The position numbers and the translations under genes were made by a program. A stretch of DNA of 64,000 bases from Planctomycetota bacterium (lineage in GTDB: Bacteria > Planctomycetota > SZUA-567 > H5-PLA8): the NCBI GenBank assembly GCA_023150555.1, contig JAKLKQ010000035.1, positions 1 through 64,000 of the forward strand. Reading direction: 5' to 3'. The first letter of the stretch is position 1. Each line of letters starts with the position of its first letter. This document shows positions 61,338 through 64,000 of the stretch, piece by piece. A model generated the notes under the pieces. That model saw only the letters and a list, made by a program, of their open reading frames with translations, was not told the DNA's origin and did not search any database.

Positions 61338-61367
61338 TTGAAGCGCCGCCCCGCTCCGCTCTACAAT
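61338..61367 (+). promoter_or_regulatory. promoter for the amino-acid ABC transporter operon
   Basis: TTGAAG at 61338-61343, an 18-base spacer and TACAAT at 61362-61367 precede the binding-protein gene by about 60 bases. Confidence 0.55.
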
Positions 61368-61425
61368 TACGACACTTCACGACATCCGGTGCGTGCCGGG
61401 CTTTACCTCTGGGAGGCGTACGTCC

Positions 61426-62334
61426 ATGAAGCGGCAGCGAGCGGGCATTCTTGGGATCCTGGTCTTCTTCAGCCTGGGTGCGCTCCATTCGATCACCGGA
61501 TGCGGCGGCGCCGGCAAGGCCGCCGGCAGCGTAAACAACACGCTCAAGCAGGTCCAGAAGTCCGGCGTGCTGAAGTTCGGCTTCGACCCCAGCGGCGGCG
61601 CGCCCTTTGCCGACATGGACGCGAAGACCAACACCGTCGTCGGCTTCGAGATCGAGATGATGGAATTGATCTGCAAGGAGCTGGAAGTGAAGGGCGAGAT
61701 GCACAAGAACCAGTGGGACAGCCTGTTGGGCGATCTGGTCGAACGGCCTGAAGAGGTCGACCTGCTGATGAACGGCTTCGAGATCAACGAGGACCGCAAG
61801 AAGGTCGTGCTCTTCTCGCAGCCGTACTACGTCTACGAGCAGCAGCTGGCCGTGCGCGCCGAGGACAAGGACAAGTACAAGAGCCTCGACGACCTGAAGG
61901 GCAAGAAGATCGCCACGCTCTCCGGCGCCGAAGCCAACAACGTGCTCAAGAACGCCGGCTGGACCGACGACCTGATCCTCCAGAAGTCCGACAGCCAGCA
62001 GCCCTACGACGAGCTGAAGAACGGGCGCTGCGACGCCGTGTTGCAGGAGAACATCATCGCCGCGTACTACGTGCCCAAGTACGAGGGCGCGCTCTTCGCC
62101 GTCGAGAAGACCTTCGCGCCGGGGCAGTACGGCATTTGCTTCCGCCCCGCGGACAAGGAACTGGCCCGCGCCATCGACGACATCCTGACCAAGCTTAAGA
62201 AGAACGGCGAACTGGCCAAGATCTACAAGAAATGGAACCTCTGGAACGACCTCCAGGGCCGCATCGAGGTGAAGGAGGCGTCCGAGGAAGAGGCCGCAGC
62301 CGAGGCGGCCGACGGGGCAAAGGAAAAGCCCTGA
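61426..62334 (+). CDS. amino-acid ABC transporter substrate-binding lipoprotein
   Basis: The 302-residue protein is a family 3 periplasmic binding protein. A lipoprotein signal ends at the lipobox SITGC (Cys27), so it is anchored by lipid. The ligand domain has VLKFGFDPSGGAPFADMD, VVGFEIEMMELICKELEV, LLMNGFEINEDRKKVVLFSQ and PYYVYEQQLAV, typical of polar amino-acid receptors. The tail is Glu/Ala-rich. GGGAGG nine bases before the ATG sets the start. It is followed by the permease and, after a repeat element, the ATPase. Confidence 0.93.
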   Translation: MKRQRAGILGILVFFSLGALHSITGCGGAGKAAGSVNNTLKQVQKSGVLKFGFDPSGGAPFADMDAKTNTVVGFEIEMMELICKELEVKGEMHKNQWDSLLGDLVERPEEVDLLMNGFEINEDRKKVVLFSQPYYVYEQQLAVRAEDKDKYKSLDDLKGKKIATLSGAEANNVLKNAGWTDDLILQKSDSQQPYDELKNGRCDAVLQENIIAAYYVPKYEGALFAVEKTFAPGQYGICFRPADKELARAIDDILTKLKKNGELAKIYKKWNLWNDLQGRIEVKEASEEEAAAEAADGAKEKP

Positions 62335-62428
62335 CCCGGGCTTTGCAGGAGGCGGAATCATAGACGATCTGTACCTGCCGCAGCTGCTCAACGCGGCCGG
62401 CTGGACCGTTCTCCTCACGGCCGTCGCC

Positions 62429-63076
62429 ATGCCCTTGGCCGTGACCTTCGGCCTGCTCCTGGCGCTGATGCGCATGTCGCGCCATCGCTGGATGCGCTGG
62501 CCCGCCGCCGCCTACATCGAGCTCACCCGCGGCACTCCGTTGCTGGTGCAGATCTTCCTCGTCTACTACACCCTGCCGGGCCTGGGGCGCTGGATCCACG
62601 AGACGATCCTGCCCGGCATCGATCCGGGCTTTCTCACTTGGCCCAGCTTCGCTGTCGGGGTGCTCTGCCTGGCTGGCAACTACGCCGCCTACGAGGCCGA
62701 GATCCACCGCGCGGGCATCCAGGCCGTCGATCCCGGGCAGCGCGAAGCGGCGCTGGCGTTGGGCATGAGCCCCATACAGGCGTTCTGCATCGTCGTGCTG
62801 CCGCAGTCGCTGCGCATCGTCGTGCCGCCCATCGTCAACGACCTGATCGCGATGCTGAAGGACACCAGCCTGGTCATGACCATTAGCGTCGCCGAGCTGA
62901 TGTACACGGCGACGGCCATCGGCCGCAGCAAGTTCATCATCCCCAAGATGATGCTCGTCGCCGCGGCGATCTACCTGGTGCTCTCGCTGGTCTGCTACGC
63001 GCTGGGCAAGTGGGCCGAGCGCCGGCTCAGCTTCGAGGGCGCGCCGAAGGTGAAGGTGGAGAACGTGCGGCACTGA
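62429..63076 (+). CDS. amino-acid ABC transporter permease (His/Glu/Gln/Arg type)
   Basis: The permease has the HisM/GlnP-type membrane domain: IELTRGTPLLVQIFLVYYTL, then the EAA loop GIQAVDPGQREAALALGMSP and FCIVVLPQSLRIVVPPIVND, and five or so hydrophobic segments. The coordinates start at the first ATG, 62429, giving 215 residues. Homologues normally begin about 25 residues earlier, and the frame is open upstream as DDLYLPQLLNAAGWTVLLTA. A strong AGGAGG at 62346-62352 stands before ATC (62357) and ATA (62360), not before any ATG, GTG or TTG. The real start may therefore be non-canonical. Confidence 0.9.
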   Translation: MPLAVTFGLLLALMRMSRHRWMRWPAAAYIELTRGTPLLVQIFLVYYTLPGLGRWIHETILPGIDPGFLTWPSFAVGVLCLAGNYAAYEAEIHRAGIQAVDPGQREAALALGMSPIQAFCIVVLPQSLRIVVPPIVNDLIAMLKDTSLVMTISVAELMYTATAIGRSKFIIPKMMLVAAAIYLVLSLVCYALGKWAERRLSFEGAPKVKVENVRH

Positions 63077-63079
63077 TTG

Positions 63080-63228
63080 TTCACCACGGAGACACGGAGA
63101 GCACAGAGAAGAACAACTTGTTTCCGGTTTCCAGTCTCCCGTTTCCTGTTTTGGCTATGCATGGTCAAAACCGGCAACAGGAAACTGGAAACTAAAGCCG
63201 CTGTGCTCTGTGATCTCTGTGGTTAAAT
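63080..63228. repeat. nested palindromic repeat element between permease and ATPase genes
   Basis: Outer arms (CACCACGGAGACACGGAGAG and, on the other side, CTGTGCTCTGTGATCTCTGT running into GGTTAAA) are imperfect inverted copies of the CAGAGA-type repeat. Inner arms GGTTTCCAGTCTCCCGTTTCC and AACAGGAAACTGGAAAC are also inverted. The centre is ATGCATGG. The whole unit could fold into a long hairpin and resembles a miniature inverted-repeat element. Confidence 0.65.
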
Positions 63229-63246
63229 CCGTTGAGGAGCGTTGCC

Positions 63247-64000
63247 ATGCCGGAGACAGCCGTCGCCACCGCGTTGCTCGAGGCCCAGGGCCTCAAGAAG
63301 CGCTACGGCGACTTCGAGGTCCTGAAAGGCATCGACCTGAAGGTCAACAAGGGCGAAGTCGTCGCCGTGCTGGGCCCCAACGGCTGCGGCAAGTCCACCT
63401 TCCTGCGCTGCCTGAACCTGCTCGAGCCCTACCAGGACGGGCGCGTGCTGCTCGACGGCGAAATCGCCAGCGTGGGCATTCCGAGCGGACGCCCGCGCAC
63501 CCGCGCCGAAGAAGCCGCCGCGCAGGCCCTGCGCCGCCGCATGGGCATGGTCTTCCAGCGCTTCAACCTCTTTCCCCACATGAGCGTGCTCGACAACGTG
63601 ATGCTCGCGCCGCGCAAGGTCCGCGGCATGAGCGGGCAGGACGCGCGCGAGATGGCCGAACGCATGATCGCGAAGGTCGGCATGAACGAGTTCACGCATC
63701 GCGCGCCCAAGACCCTCAGCGGCGGGCAGCAGCAGCGCGCGGCCATCGCGCGGGCCCTGGCGATGGAGCCCGAAGTCCTGCTGCTCGACGAGATCACCTC
63801 CGCGCTGGATCCGGCCATGACGCGCGAGGTCTTCAAGGTCGTGCGCGCGCTGGCCGGCGATGGCATCACCATGCTCCTGGTGACCCACGACCTGCCCTTC
63901 GCGCGCGACACCGCCGACCGCGCCGTGGTGATCCACAAGGGCCTCGTCGCCGCCGACGGCACGCCCGAAGCCGTCCTCAGCGACGCCCTGCCCGCCGAAC
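63247..64000 (+). CDS. amino-acid ABC transporter ATP-binding protein (3' end beyond window)
   Basis: At least 251 residues are present and the gene continues past the right edge. The ABC ATPase signatures are all visible: Walker A GPNGCGKST, the Q-loop VFQRFNLFPHMSVLDNV, signature LSGGQQQRAAIARA, Walker B LLLDEITSALDP and the H-loop VTHD. It belongs to the GlnQ/HisP group and energises the permease encoded upstream. A Pro/Arg/Ala-rich insert (PSGRPRTRAEEAAAQ) lies before the Q-loop. GAGGAG seven bases before the ATG supports the start. A 170-base repeat-bearing gap separates it from the permease gene. Confidence 0.95.
   Translation, partial: MPETAVATALLEAQGLKKRYGDFEVLKGIDLKVNKGEVVAVLGPNGCGKSTFLRCLNLLEPYQDGRVLLDGEIASVGIPSGRPRTRAEEAAAQALRRRMGMVFQRFNLFPHMSVLDNVMLAPRKVRGMSGQDAREMAERMIAKVGMNEFTHRAPKTLSGGQQQRAAIARALAMEPEVLLLDEITSALDPAMTREVFKVVRALAGDGITMLLVTHDLPFARDTADRAVVIHKGLVAADGTPEAVLSDALPAE

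Noticed and set aside
63080..63228. Nested palindrome considered as an intrinsic terminator or riboswitch
   Set aside because: There is no T-run after the stem and no conserved riboswitch core; the arms match repeats elsewhere in the window.

Overview
The window is a high-GC bacterial chromosome segment with short intergenic gaps and no recognisable rRNA, tRNA, CRISPR array, transposase or phage gene. Several features point to the PVC superphylum, most likely a planctomycete-like lineage: a TIGR04137-type small basic protein (59623-59925), a Gfo/Idh/MocA - enolase-superfamily - DUF6807 operon, a dense set of ECF sigma factors including membrane-fused ones, and a sigma factor paired with a terpene-cyclase-toroid protein. 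The assignment is an inference from gene content, not from a marker tree.

Layout. 1-6452: a truncated anchored protein, a PilC/GspF pilus or secretion protein, an Rrf2 regulator, an aldo/keto reductase and an amidohydrolase. 6453-9411: rnpA-yidD-yidC. 9425-13963: a tandem metallo-beta-lactamase protein, a FecR-like anti-sigma candidate with its ECF sigma factor, and a SirB1-like protein. 14066-21256: serA, a degenerate orphan SecA-motor fragment, a DUF4037 protein, small unknowns, a low-GC orphan gene, an RNase Z-like hydrolase and a class III aminotransferase. 21430-25078: an ECF sigma/toroid pair and an ArsR/AHSA1 pair. 25407-28829: a large exported metalloprotease.

28900-40977 is a leftward array of four paralogous ECF sigma factors, each fused through one membrane helix to a jelly-roll-like outer domain. 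Each is followed by one or two enzymes: GT2 plus methyltransferase, E2-like acyltransferase, radical SAM protein, and GT1 glycosyltransferase. This repeating sigma-plus-enzyme layout looks like a regulated envelope glycolipid or polysaccharide locus. A GGDEF-PilZ protein, the site-2 protease RseP and Dxr lie just upstream on the same strand.

45450-51061 is the most notable region. A SAM-I riboswitch with its own promoter precedes a leftward cluster of a threonine-synthase-like PLP enzyme, a ubiquitin-like/NIL fusion, a ThiF/MoeB-type E1 and a cysteine desulfurase. SAM control, a protein sulfur-carrier relay and an O-phosphohomoserine-type enzyme together suggest a homocysteine (methionine) synthesis route using a protein thiocarboxylate. 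A GxxExxY gene bracketed by inverted CAGAGA-type repeats sits inside the cluster like an inserted cassette.

51136-64000: a zinc-ribbon/MshEN protein, a sugar-type catabolic operon, prfB with a programmed frameshift, a secreted protein with a DGFE tail, glyA, a HEAT-like protein, the small basic protein, an acyl-CoA dehydrogenase and a polar amino-acid ABC transporter. A nested palindromic repeat separates the transporter's permease and ATPase genes; the ATPase runs off the right edge.
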